Below, piece by piece: positions 17,080-25,994 of a stretch of DNA of 54,199 nucleotides. The stretch comes from an uncultured Prevotellaceae bacterium. GTDB lineage: Bacteria > Bacteroidota > Bacteroidia > Bacteroidales > Bacteroidaceae. The notes below the pieces were generated by a model. The model was not told the DNA's origin. It saw nothing but the letters and a program-made list of their open reading frames with translations, and did not search any database. The DNA lies in NCBI GenBank assembly GCA_902775605.1, contig CACYNE010000043.1:1-54199 (forward strand), read 5' to 3'. Position 1 is the first letter of the stretch. Each line of letters starts with the position of its first letter. Both the position numbers and the translations under genes were made by a program.

Positions 17080-17994
17080 ATGAAAAGTTTATGGATAACA
17101 ATGACAGGCTTGGTGCTGACGATAGTAGCACAGGCACAAAATGTCACAGTGGGATTGTCAGATGATGCCATCGCAGCGATGCATGCCGCCAAAATCCATC
17201 AGGACAGCATCGACGTATCGAGCCTTGTAGTGGAATATGACTACGAATGTCGGACGCAGGATGCTGACAATCAGTCAGTGACAGATAGAATGAAGTTATG
17301 TCTTCAAATTGGTCAGCACTGCACACGCAGCTTCCCTTATCGTAAGTTCCGTAAAGACCAGGAAAGAGACAGCAGAGACTACATGGGTGGCTACGAATTC
17401 GCGAGCGACGAAGATCAAGTCTTGCTAAAAATGGAATCCTATTGTTTTATGCCAGAGGTATGGACGAACTATCCTGATGGGCAAACAACGGTTCGCGATG
17501 CCGTCTTGCCATCAATTTTCGAGACACAGGAAGAGCGAAAACCCATTAATTGGACACTTAGCGAAGATACTATGACGATTGGCGGCTATCTTTGCAAAAC
17601 AGCCTCCTGTGAACTGCACGGACGCCAATGGACAGTTCACTATTGTGAGGATATTCCCACGTCAGCCGGGCCTTGGAAGCTCTGCGGACTGCCTGGCCTG
17701 ATTCTCGAGGCTTCAGACCATAGCGGCATTCATCGCTTTATACTCTCCAACGTTCAGCACATCGTCTCCCCCATCTTTATGGAGCACAATGCCATCACCT
17801 CAAAGACGTCAGAGGCGAAACTCATCAAGAAGCGCATCAAGATATTTGGAAACAAGCTCTATCCAAAGAATCCATTATATCACATCACCGACTTACAAAG
17901 TATGGACGGTGTCTATTGTGATAAAGGCAAGATTGAGAATGGTGTTTTCGTGAGTAATACCGCGCATGTCTATCAGCCATTGGAATTAGAATGA
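17080..17994 (+). CDS. GLPGLI family protein 2
   Basis: A 304-residue paralogue with a signal peptide (1-20) and an added N-terminal segment 'AAMHAAKIHQDSIDVSSLVVEYDYEC' (shared in pieces with copy 3). The motif is 'SAGPWKLCGLPGLILEA' and the C-terminus 'AHVYQPLELE'. Its stop overlaps the ATG of the broken TonB receptor by 4 bp (ATGA), indicating translational coupling. Function unknown; see copy 1. Confidence 0.88.
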   Translation: MKSLWITMTGLVLTIVAQAQNVTVGLSDDAIAAMHAAKIHQDSIDVSSLVVEYDYECRTQDADNQSVTDRMKLCLQIGQHCTRSFPYRKFRKDQERDSRDYMGGYEFASDEDQVLLKMESYCFMPEVWTNYPDGQTTVRDAVLPSIFETQEERKPINWTLSEDTMTIGGYLCKTASCELHGRQWTVHYCEDIPTSAGPWKLCGLPGLILEASDHSGIHRFILSNVQHIVSPIFMEHNAITSKTSEAKLIKKRIKIFGNKLYPKNPLYHITDLQSMDGVYCDKGKIENGVFVSNTAHVYQPLELE

Positions 17995-18740
17995 AGAGAC
18001 TAGTAAACCTTATTATATTACTGTCGCTGACAGTTGCTGCCTTAGCCCAAGTGCAAATAAAAGGCCGTGTCATCAACCTGCAGAACAAGCCTGTGAGCGA
18101 CGTCATCGTGAAATTGACGAGGGGCACGAAGACGTTGGCCTTCACCACCACCAACGTGCGTGGTGAATACACCATGAGCCTGAAGGAGACACCCGCTGGC
18201 GAGACCACCCTGCAGTTCTCTCACGTCAGTTACGAAAAGGAAACGGAGAAGTTGGAGTTGGACAGTAAGGTGAAGACGGTGGACATGGTGCTGACACCCA
18301 AGACCATCTCGCTGAAAGAGGTGAAGATCAAGGGCAACCCTCTGCGTCAGCGCGGCGACACGCTGGTTCATAACCTGGCGTCGTTTCTCGGCAAGGGCGA
18401 TGTGACGCTGGAGGACGGTCTGAAGCGCCTGCCAGGCGTCGATGTGGCAACGAGCGGTGCCATCAGCTATATGGGCAAGCCCATCTCCGAGTTTAACATC
18501 GAGGGACTGGACCTGCTGGGCGGCAAATACAATTTGGCCACGAGGAACCTCCCTGCCGACTATGTGACGCAGGTGGAGATTGTGCGCAACCACCACGGCC
18601 GTAAGATGGACAAGGACAAGCCCAGCGACGAGGTGTCGATGAACATCAAAAGATCGCCTGCAAGCCTTACTAGGTGTCACCGGCATGATGTTCACGGACA
18701 ATTTCCAGACCATCAGCTCGCTGAAGGCCGGCAACTATAA
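17991..18740 (+). pseudogene. TonB-dependent receptor, 5' part of a broken gene
   Basis: 249 codons: signal peptide (1-20), a carboxypeptidase-regulatory-like domain (about 22-100, 'KGRVINLQNKPVSDVIVKL'), then the plug ('LEDGLKRLPGVDVATSGAISYMG' in pieces, 'YVTQVEIVRNHHGRKMDKDKPSDEVSMNIK'). After MNIK at about 18650 the reading frame turns to unrelated sequence (RSPASLTRCHRHD), while the next frame picks up barrel sequence at once. An interval of perhaps 20-25 residues seems to be missing, so a small deletion probably shifted the frame. The two parts overlap at 18685-18740. Confidence 0.75.
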
Positions 18741-20505
18741 AGACTATGCCAAAGCCGACCTGTACGACCACTACGGCAGTTCGGAGGTGAGCACGCGTGC
18801 CACCAGCCTCTTCGGCGGCTTCGACGGCGGGCGTCCCCCACAGGGTGAATACCTCTATCAGCGCAATGCGATGGGCACCATCAACACCATCAACAAGATT
18901 GACTCCGTCACCACCTTCAAGGTGAATGCAGACTACAGCTACAACCAGACCACACACGACATCAGTCAGAGCAGCACCTACCTGACGGGCGACGGCAGTT
19001 ATGTGACGGTATCTGAGCAGACCTCGCCGCTGACGAAGATACACCTGCCCAAGCTGTCGATGAACTATCGGAAGAATGCTGATCGCTCCTATCTCGACGA
19101 GACCTTTGTGGTGAAGGGAAAGTTCGAGCAGAACGAGGGCGACGTGCTGGCCAACCAGCAGCAGATAGAGCAGAGAAGAAAGGCCTCGTCGTTTGAGGTG
19201 GTGAACAATATCTACTGGTCGGGCAGGACAGCCAAGAACGCCTATCGCTATCTGAACGGCGGCGTGTCGTTTAAGCGGACGCCCACGCTGCGCCTGTCTT
19301 TCTATGACAATGGGAAGGCCTATGGCCAGACGGCTCAGTCATCCACATTCTCGATGAACGTCGGCTCGTCGTTCGATATTCCCATCGGCAAGTCCTTCAG
19401 GATCAACCTGCCCGTCAATGTAAATGCTGCCTACGACGACCTCGAGACCAATCGCACGGCAACGGGGGATACCAAGGCTGCGGTCAATGATATTCGTGGC
19501 TGGTCCGTGAACCCCAGCCTGAATCCTGGCTTCGAGATTCATTCGCGCAATCGCCGCTTCTATCTGAGTACAGGCTTGGGTGCTTCGCTCAAGGGACTCT
19601 ACTATAACAAGCTCCACTACACCAAGCCTGTGCTCAATCCCTCGCTTAGCATGAGCTATACCTTCTCTGCCAACAGTAAGCTGTCGTTCTCATCGAACTA
19701 CAGCACCTCTATTGGCGACATGATGACGCTGCTCACTAACCCCATGCAGGTGGGCTATCGCACGGAGCGCACTTCGTCTGGCATCATTGGCGAGAGCAAC
19801 AGCTGGAGCACTTCAGGCAGTTGGAAGTGGCAGTTGCCCATGCAATATTTTACGCTGAATCTTGGTGCAGGCCACTCAGAGACAAAGAACAACACGCTCT
19901 ATTCGCAGAGCGTCAGCGGCATCGACATCAGCAGCTCGGCCCTGCAGCGCGACACGCGTTCGCGCTCCACGAGTTTCAACTTCGCCACCACCAAGAACAT
20001 CCCAACGCTCTTTGCCAAGTTCAGTCTGGACGGCAGTTATGGCTTCGGAAGTGGTGAGCAGGCCGTCAACGGCGAGGTTATCAAGACGAAGAATAGTAAC
20101 TACAGCATCCATAGCAACGTGGCCCTGACGCCCCTCTCGTGGCTGGAACTGAAGTACGACATCAGCTATGGCTGGTCGCAGTCGTGCTATGCCGACAACA
20201 AGAACGACGTCACCTCGCTCACCCACAGTGGTGCCATCCACGTGTTCCCCATTGCCGTCCTCGACATCTCGCTCGACTATGATCATGTGCGTCGTCAGAT
20301 CACCACCAACCAATACAAAATTATGTCGCTCTTCAATGCCTCAGCGCAGTATAAGCTGAAGAAGGCCGTCCTCCGTCTGGAGCTCACCAACCTGCTGAAC
20401 CAGCGCAGCTATGCCTATACCGTGTTCGATGGCGTGAACACCTACAGCTATGACTACGGCCTCTGCGGACGCACTGCCCTGTTCAAGGCCACATTCAAGA
20501 TATAA
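18685..20505 (+). pseudogene. TonB-dependent receptor, 3' part (outer-membrane barrel)
   Basis: 606 codons reading 'MMFTDNFQTISSLKAGNY' onward through a beta-barrel rich in alternating Tyr/Ser/Asn strands, ending in a terminal aromatic strand 'GLCGRTALFKATFKI', typical of outer-membrane beta-barrels. Together with the 5' part it would form a receptor of about 860 residues. No signal peptide or TonB box is in this frame, so alone it cannot be exported. The barrel frame is otherwise undamaged, so the lesion is recent or a sequencing/assembly error. Confidence 0.75.
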
Positions 20506-20537
20506 CAGTAATAACCATTCAAACTGTTCTTAGAAAA

Positions 20538-21440
20538 ATGATGAGACAGTTGTTTTTAATCGTGTGTGCTGGTATGTGTTTGCAAATGCAGGCACAAGAT
20601 GAGATAGTGTCTACTGCGATGGCTGCTCAGATTCATCAGGACAGTATAGATGTGTCAAGTATCGTCGTGGTATACGACTACGAATGTCAGACGCAGGATG
20701 CCGATGGCAAGGCCGTGACAGACAAAATGAAAGTCTGTCTGCAGATAGGCCAGCATTCCACACGCAGTTATCCCTATCGCAAATATCGCAGAGAAAGACG
20801 GTGGATAGGTGATGGGGCAACAGACTATATGGATGGTTACGACTTTTTGGATTTGGATGAGTTGCCACAGTTCAGGACCGAGTCATATTGCTTTATGCCA
20901 GAGGTCTGGGTGAACTATCCTCTTGAGAGCGTGACAGTGCGCGATGCCATTGTGCCAACAATCTATGTGACACAGGAAAAGAAAGAAAACATCAATTGGG
21001 TTCTGAGTGATGATACTGTAAGGATAGGTGGATACCTCTGTAAAACGGCACAATGCCAGTTGCATGGGCGTCAATGGACTGTTCACTATACTGAAGACAT
21101 TCCCACTTCCGCTGGTCCATGGAAACTCTATGGACAACCTGGCCTGATTCTGGATGCAGTGGCCGATGGTGGTGTGCATCGTTTCACGCTGAATGCCCTT
21201 CAGCATGTTGTTTCCCCCATCTATTTCGAGACCAATGTCATTACCACAAAGACGTCAGAGAAACAACTCATCAAAAATCGCATAAAGACCTTTGGCAACA
21301 GGCTTTATCCTAACTCGCCACAATACTATATCACAAATCTCAGCACAGCAGATGTGATCTTTGATAATGATGGTGCACTTATCAATGGTGTCTATGTAAA
21401 CAATAAAGCTCATGTGTATCAACCATTAGAATTAGAATAG
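20538..21440 (+). CDS. GLPGLI family protein 3
   Basis: A 300-residue exported protein, closest to copy 2: both carry 'IHQDSIDVSS', 'DADG/DADN', 'LCLQIGQH/VCLQIGQH' and 'HGRQWTVHY'. The signature has drifted: 'SAGPWKLYGQPGLILDA' has GQPGLI instead of GLPGLI. C-terminus 'AHVYQPLELE'. Signal peptide 1-19. Gap of 32 bp to the broken receptor. It follows the receptor as copy 2 precedes it, suggesting that a duplication flanked the receptor. Confidence 0.87.
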   Translation: MMRQLFLIVCAGMCLQMQAQDEIVSTAMAAQIHQDSIDVSSIVVVYDYECQTQDADGKAVTDKMKVCLQIGQHSTRSYPYRKYRRERRWIGDGATDYMDGYDFLDLDELPQFRTESYCFMPEVWVNYPLESVTVRDAIVPTIYVTQEKKENINWVLSDDTVRIGGYLCKTAQCQLHGRQWTVHYTEDIPTSAGPWKLYGQPGLILDAVADGGVHRFTLNALQHVVSPIYFETNVITTKTSEKQLIKNRIKTFGNRLYPNSPQYYITNLSTADVIFDNDGALINGVYVNNKAHVYQPLELE

Positions 21441-21444
21441 AACG

Positions 21445-22254
21445 ATGAAAAAGGTTTTTGTGACGATAATGGTCTTCGCTGCCATGACAACGCAAGCCCA
21501 AAGTGTAGTGGATCTGACCAAATGGGAGGATTCAATACTATGTCTTGATGATACGACTGAGCATGTTGACACAATTATTTTGAAGAAGGAAAGTATCAAT
21601 GTCCAAGCTGTTCAGCAGGCAAACATTCTGATAAATGACAGCGTGATAATGTTTGGCACGATGGATGGCGCGTTATTTCGTATAGATAATGGCCAAAAGG
21701 TGCGTCCTTTCTGTGACCCTCCATTCGCAGTTGCACAGTTCAGTGGTGAGCCTTCCGTGTATCCTGGGTCTGCCTTGTTGGATAGTCGTGGTAAATATTG
21801 CTATGCCTGGGGTAATGCCATTATTGGTGGTGGACGCATCAACTTCATTAAGAAGATGGACTTCTATACAGGCGAGGTCGTGGATTCAATCGACGTGAAT
21901 AGTGGCGACTTCTCCCTTAGCAAAGATGATTCCTTGAGGTTGGCAGTGAATAATGACTTCCTAACGTGTTTTCCTGAATATACCTTCCATCTCCCTTCAG
22001 AAGGAAGAGTTACTCGAATCAGATTCTTTGGTCGCGATAAGATGTGGATTAGACTCAGTCATGATGGCAGGAGAGATAACTATATCTGCAATCAGGATGG
22101 CACCCAGGTGAAGCGCATCATGCAGATTGTCTATCGAGGACAAAACATCGACCCTCATTCTATCATTGGCTTCAGTCCCCATTCATTGGCTTCTACCGTT
22201 AAGACAGAAACGGGATATATCATTACTATATTTCACCTAAAAAACGAAGAATAA
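21445..22254 (+). CDS. Exported protein of unknown function in the GLPGLI cluster
   Basis: A 269-residue protein with a short signal peptide (1-18, ending TQAQ). It lacks the GLPGLI signature. Segments such as 'VIMFGTMDGALFRIDNGQKV', 'DFYTGEVVDSIDV' and 'NYICNQDGTQVKRI' look like short beta strands of a repeat (propeller-like) fold, but I cannot assign a family. Its stop overlaps the next ATG by one base (TAATG) and it starts 4 bp after copy 3, so it belongs to the operon. Confidence 0.72.
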   Translation: MKKVFVTIMVFAAMTTQAQSVVDLTKWEDSILCLDDTTEHVDTIILKKESINVQAVQQANILINDSVIMFGTMDGALFRIDNGQKVRPFCDPPFAVAQFSGEPSVYPGSALLDSRGKYCYAWGNAIIGGGRINFIKKMDFYTGEVVDSIDVNSGDFSLSKDDSLRLAVNNDFLTCFPEYTFHLPSEGRVTRIRFFGRDKMWIRLSHDGRRDNYICNQDGTQVKRIMQIVYRGQNIDPHSIIGFSPHSLASTVKTETGYIITIFHLKNEE

Positions 22255-23129
22255 TGAATAGCAAATGTAACTATAAGCGCTTGAGTCTGATCATCACATT
22301 ATTATTGACCATACTCTTTTCCTCCCATTCACTTGCGCAAAGTGATAGTATCGACCAAGCACAGTTTGTGGTCATCTACGACTTCCAGATAAACACCACC
22401 GACAAGAATGGAAATGCTGCAAAAGATTCTATGCAGTGGGCTGTTGTTGTTGGTAGTCATGTGGCAAAGTGTACGGAGTTTAATCGTGTCATGGGTGAAG
22501 ACTTTGGTGAGTGGAAGGAATACGGCCTAGGCGAGTTTAATGCGAGGAAGTATAATCTGCCTGTCATCTTCGTGGGCTATTCTGACGGTGAGATTAGTTC
22601 GTTTGACAAGGTCGTGCCCAATCGATACTTCTATACAGAGCCGCTACCTGACTTTGGCTGGAAACTGATGGACGACACGCTGACAGTGGGTGGCTATCTA
22701 TGTCTGAAGGCCGTTGGTAAGTATGCTGGAAGAACATGGACGGCATGGTACTCAGAAGAGGTAGCAGCGAGTTTTGGCCCTTGGAAACTGCGTGGTTTGC
22801 CTGGCATGATTCTGAAGGCAGAGGATAAAGACGGCATTTTCTCCTTCGACTGTGTAGGCCTGATAAAACGGTCGGCCCCGATCAAATATTTTAGTAAGGA
22901 AGAACACACGACCCTCAAGCGTAACAAGTTCATTGCCCATCGCAATAAAATCCTTTGCGATAAGAAATACGTTAAGCAACCCAACTATTATATTCCTCAG
23001 GGAATAAGTGTAAAAGAGATGTGGGGTGGTGGACCAGAACCATCTGCTGACGAGAAGTTATCTGTTGTTTCCTACGACATGGTAATCCCCAAGAAAGCCA
23101 ATGTCTATCAACCCCTTGAACTGAAATAG
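22254..23129 (+). CDS. GLPGLI family protein 4
   Basis: A 291-residue exported protein; the N-terminal hydrophobic stretch is at 11-28 (ending SLAQ). Signature 'FGPWKLRGLPGMILKA' (GLPGMI variant) preceded by 'TWTAWYSEEVAAS'. C-terminus 'ANVYQPLELK'. The start codon overlaps the previous stop by one base. Function unknown, as for the family. Confidence 0.87.
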   Translation: MNSKCNYKRLSLIITLLLTILFSSHSLAQSDSIDQAQFVVIYDFQINTTDKNGNAAKDSMQWAVVVGSHVAKCTEFNRVMGEDFGEWKEYGLGEFNARKYNLPVIFVGYSDGEISSFDKVVPNRYFYTEPLPDFGWKLMDDTLTVGGYLCLKAVGKYAGRTWTAWYSEEVAASFGPWKLRGLPGMILKAEDKDGIFSFDCVGLIKRSAPIKYFSKEEHTTLKRNKFIAHRNKILCDKKYVKQPNYYIPQGISVKEMWGGGPEPSADEKLSVVSYDMVIPKKANVYQPLELK

Positions 23130-23130
23130 A

Positions 23131-23949
23131 ATGATGAAGAAGTTTTTTGTGACAATTGTCATGTCTGTGCTAGCGATAGCGGCGCAGGCAGAGAAGATTG
23201 ATTCATCCCAGTTTGTGGCCTTCTACAACTACACCATTCAGACGCAGGATGGGGAGGGACAGGATGTTTGCGACACCACACGTTTGGCTCTGCTTGTAGG
23301 CACCCGTGCCACGTGTTGCACTGATATACTTTCCTACAACAAGGACACCAGGCCCAGTCAGGAAATGACGAATGTCTTTATGATGCATCATTCAAATGTG
23401 TTGACTGACGTGGAGAAATCGGAAGTTGTGGCCGTGGAACCCATCTATCCTTATCGTTATCTGTCTAAAGAACCATTGGCAAAGGTCGATTGGACGCTGA
23501 CTGAAGACACGTTGTCCATCAGCGGACTACTCTGTCATCGTGCCACGAGCAAGCTCTATGGCAAGCGGTGGACGGCGTGGTACACGGAGGAAATACCCTC
23601 GTCAGCTGGCCCGTGGAAACTGCGTGGACTGCCGGGGCTGATTGTGAAGGCCGAAGACGGCGAGGGTACTCACCGCTTCACGCTGTACGGCACGAAAAAC
23701 GAGGTGAGGGACATCAACGCGATTGGTAATCCTGAGTATCAGAAACTAAGCCGTCAGAAACTGATGAAGTTCAAGAAGAAGACGTTGGGCAATGCCCGCT
23801 ACCCGAAGGAACCGACCTACTATGTGCCCAAGGATGCTGACCACGTGGCCGAGGTAAACCTAAACGGTACGATGTACTATGTCGGTATGAACTCCCACAT
23901 GATGTTACCTCAGAAGAGCCATGTGTATCAACCTCTTGAATTAGAATAG
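23131..23949 (+). CDS. GLPGLI family protein 5
   Basis: A 272-residue exported protein: signal peptide 1-20 (ending AQAE), 'RWTAWYTEEIPSSAGPWKL' followed by RGLPGLIVKA, C-terminus 'SHVYQPLELE'. One base separates it from copy 4 and one base from copy 6, so translation is very probably coupled along the run. Confidence 0.88.
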   Translation: MMKKFFVTIVMSVLAIAAQAEKIDSSQFVAFYNYTIQTQDGEGQDVCDTTRLALLVGTRATCCTDILSYNKDTRPSQEMTNVFMMHHSNVLTDVEKSEVVAVEPIYPYRYLSKEPLAKVDWTLTEDTLSISGLLCHRATSKLYGKRWTAWYTEEIPSSAGPWKLRGLPGLIVKAEDGEGTHRFTLYGTKNEVRDINAIGNPEYQKLSRQKLMKFKKKTLGNARYPKEPTYYVPKDADHVAEVNLNGTMYYVGMNSHMMLPQKSHVYQPLELE

Positions 23950-23950
23950 A

Positions 23951-24799
23951 ATGAAATCTCCACGATATATTTTTGCCTCTCTCTTGGTTCTTGCACTGTT
24001 TTGCATTGTATCAAAAACTCTGGCACAGACAATGGTGCTCGACTCATCGAATGTTGTTGTGGGCTACCGCTATTCATGCAACACAAGGAATGCAGAGGGT
24101 AACCCTGTAAAGGAGGAATATGACATAGCCGTGCTGATAGGCAGGAAGATTGTGGCGCAACAAGGACTCTGTGAACAGACGCTCGACGAAGACAATAATG
24201 ATGAATATGTCCGCATATTGACGGAGCGCCAGCATAACATACCAAAGATATGTATGGGTTGGCCAGACGAGGATAAGATGACATTCAGGGAGACTGTCCT
24301 TATGAGCGAATATGAGACGGTAGAAGCCAAAAAAGACATCAATTGGACAATCCTGCCTGATACGCTTACGATAAATGGCTATGCCTGCAGGAAAGCGTGC
24401 GCCAATGTGCATGGCCGGCAATGGACGGTCTGGTTTGCTGAGGAACTTCCAATGCCATACGGACCTTGGCTGCTTCGTGGACTGCCTGGACTCATCTTAC
24501 ACGCTGAGGCCGACAATGTCCATCGCTTTACCATGACCATGCTCTCTGCTGCCTCCTATCCCATCAGATATGATAAGCGCATAGACGTCGTAAAGACATC
24601 CAGGGAGAAATTCATGAGATATAGGGATAAGGTAACAAAGAATCCCTTGTATCTTTCGAATCCTTCTTCACTGGTTAGTCCAGACCTCCTACGCCACAAG
24701 AACATCTATCAGTTTGGCAATGGCACTGAGTTCATTGAGATGAACGGCCAAATTTTTAACCCACATCCAAATGCATTTATCCCTTTGGAGGTGGAATGA
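23951..24799 (+). CDS. GLPGLI family protein 6
   Basis: A 282-residue exported protein with a longer signal (1-26, ending TLAQ). Signature 'YGPWLLRGLPGLILHA' preceded by 'QWTVWFAEELP'. The C-terminus is the diverged form 'NAFIPLEVE', so this copy is the most distant. Last gene of the run; no obvious hairpin terminator follows, but the 22-bp repeat array (24931-25018) lies about 130 bp downstream and could fold. Confidence 0.87.
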   Translation: MKSPRYIFASLLVLALFCIVSKTLAQTMVLDSSNVVVGYRYSCNTRNAEGNPVKEEYDIAVLIGRKIVAQQGLCEQTLDEDNNDEYVRILTERQHNIPKICMGWPDEDKMTFRETVLMSEYETVEAKKDINWTILPDTLTINGYACRKACANVHGRQWTVWFAEELPMPYGPWLLRGLPGLILHAEADNVHRFTMTMLSAASYPIRYDKRIDVVKTSREKFMRYRDKVTKNPLYLSNPSSLVSPDLLRHKNIYQFGNGTEFIEMNGQIFNPHPNAFIPLEVE

Positions 24800-24930
24800 C
24801 AATAATAACCACACAAAAGAATAAATGTCAAGAAATACTGTCAAAAAAAGGGGTTCTGAAAAAATGCAAACTAGAACGCAAAAATGGGTCAAAAACGACC
24901 TTTCGGAGAATCCCTATCGATTTCACCATG

Positions 24931-25018
24931 CAACGGAGGCTGTTTTACAACCCAACGGAGGCTGTTTTACCATGCAAAACAGGCTGAGTTGCAGTGTAAC
25001 TCAGGCTCCGTTACAACC
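24931..25018. repeat. Array of four 22-bp units able to fold as a three-way junction
   Basis: Units begin at 24931, 24953, 24975 and 24997, all with AGGCT in the same register. In units 2 and 3 the second half is complementary to the first half of the next unit, and unit 4 closes back on unit 2. AACGGAG (24954-24960) pairs with CTCCGTT (25006-25012); CTGTTTT (24962-24968) with AAAACAG (24976-24982); CTGAGTT (24984-24990) with AACTCAG (24998-25004). The result is three 7-bp stems, two 7-nt loops and single G joints. The rest of the 511-bp gap (24800-25310) holds a 10-bp palindrome CGAATATTCG (25023-25032) and TTCGTAA/TTACGAA arms (25068/25094) but no credible gene. Confidence 0.8.
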
Positions 25019-25291
25019 TAAACGAATATTCGATTGCGTTCTAAATCTTTACACTTTTTGAGCTAATTTCGTAAGTCTCTCATTTTCAAAGATTTACGAA
25101 TATGCTCATATTTCGCCTGTACGCACAGAAAAAATATTTGGCTCAGAATTTTTAAATCTCAGAGGCGCTATTGTTAAGATTATTCGTTTGGTTTAATCTA
25201 TGATGATAAGCGTTTTTGCTTGCCATCTAATTAATTCCCCATTTATTATCTTTTTATTTACTTAAGGCTCTTTCCTTTCCAAACTTTTTTG

Positions 25292-25299
25292 TAACTTTG
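25292..25299 (+). promoter_or_regulatory. -7 element of the 25311 gene
   Basis: TAACTTTG, 12 bp before the ATG, so a very short leader. No clear -33. Confidence 0.5.
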
Positions 25300-25310
25300 C
25301 ATCTCGAATT

Positions 25311-25811
25311 ATGACAAAATCTACCGATTATATAGAAGATGAAGTCTATGGTCAGCGTTTGCTCGTCAGTGTGAACGCTGACCAACGAGAACTTTCCAGT
25401 AATATCCGTGCCGCTCGAGCCATTCTTCATTCCTTTGCAGATGTTACCATTAGAATTAATGCTCACACCATGTTTTTTGGTCATAAGAATCCTGAATATA
25501 CAATTAGTGGCCAGTTGGGTGACCGTAAAGGAATTATGGGTGAGAAAGGAATAACTGCAGGTTTTAAGGCTGCAAAGAAACAAGGTTGTAAGATTGTTGT
25601 TGTCGACCTTGACGAGCACATACTTCAGGTACGTTCCTTCGAGCTTTCGAAATACATCTCACGCAGGAAGGCCGACTTTGTCAGCGGAATGATTGCCGCA
25701 TGTTATGTTGTTTTTGGTGGCGAGGCGGTTCTGGTAAATGCCAGTGTGCAAACACGTCAGGAGATTATGTCGGCCATTGAGCAACTTAATCCAGGAGCAC
25801 CATCTTATTAA
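25311..25811 (+). CDS. Small protein of unknown function, possibly nuclease-like
   Basis: A 166-residue protein without signal peptide or membrane segment, presumably cytosolic. The middle 'KNPEYTISGQLGDRKG' followed by 'AAKKQGCKIVVVDLDEH' loosely resembles the core of CdiA C-terminal tRNase/BECR-type nuclease domains carried by mobile elements, where a strand with 'NP-(E/D)-(Y/F)-x-I-x-G' is followed by a conserved 'QG-x-x-x-V-(I/V)-D-L'. This is a resemblance by eye, not an assignment. The C-terminus ('YISRRKADFVSGMIAAC') is unfamiliar. It has its own promoter and terminator and no immunity-type partner beside it. Treat as unknown. Confidence 0.65.
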   Translation: MTKSTDYIEDEVYGQRLLVSVNADQRELSSNIRAARAILHSFADVTIRINAHTMFFGHKNPEYTISGQLGDRKGIMGEKGITAGFKAAKKQGCKIVVVDLDEHILQVRSFELSKYISRRKADFVSGMIAACYVVFGGEAVLVNASVQTRQEIMSAIEQLNPGAPSY

Positions 25812-25818
25812 AAAAACA

Positions 25819-25852
25819 AAAGCCGTAGGTGCTCGACCAACGGCTTTGTTTT
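25819..25852. terminator. Terminator after the 25311 gene
   Basis: AAAGCCGT (25819-25826) pairs with ACGGCTTT (25840-25847), followed by GTTTTAATT; an A-run on the left side makes it work on both strands. Confidence 0.8.
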
Positions 25853-25994
25853 AATTAGAACGGTTGCGGAGCTTGATGTAATCGCGCCTATATGCAACTC
25901 TCATTCACGCTGCAAAGATAGGAAGTATTTTCGTAAATTCCAAATTTTTGAGATAAAATCTTTCAAAAAACAACTCTATAAAGTGAATGGAGTG

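Noticed and set aside
24931-25018. CRISPR array
   Set aside because: Units are contiguous without spacers, and no cas genes are nearby.
24796-25061. Two short plus-strand ORFs (63 and 78 codons) after the last GLPGLI gene
   Set aside because: They translate the 22-bp repeat array and low-complexity DNA; no promoter or family.
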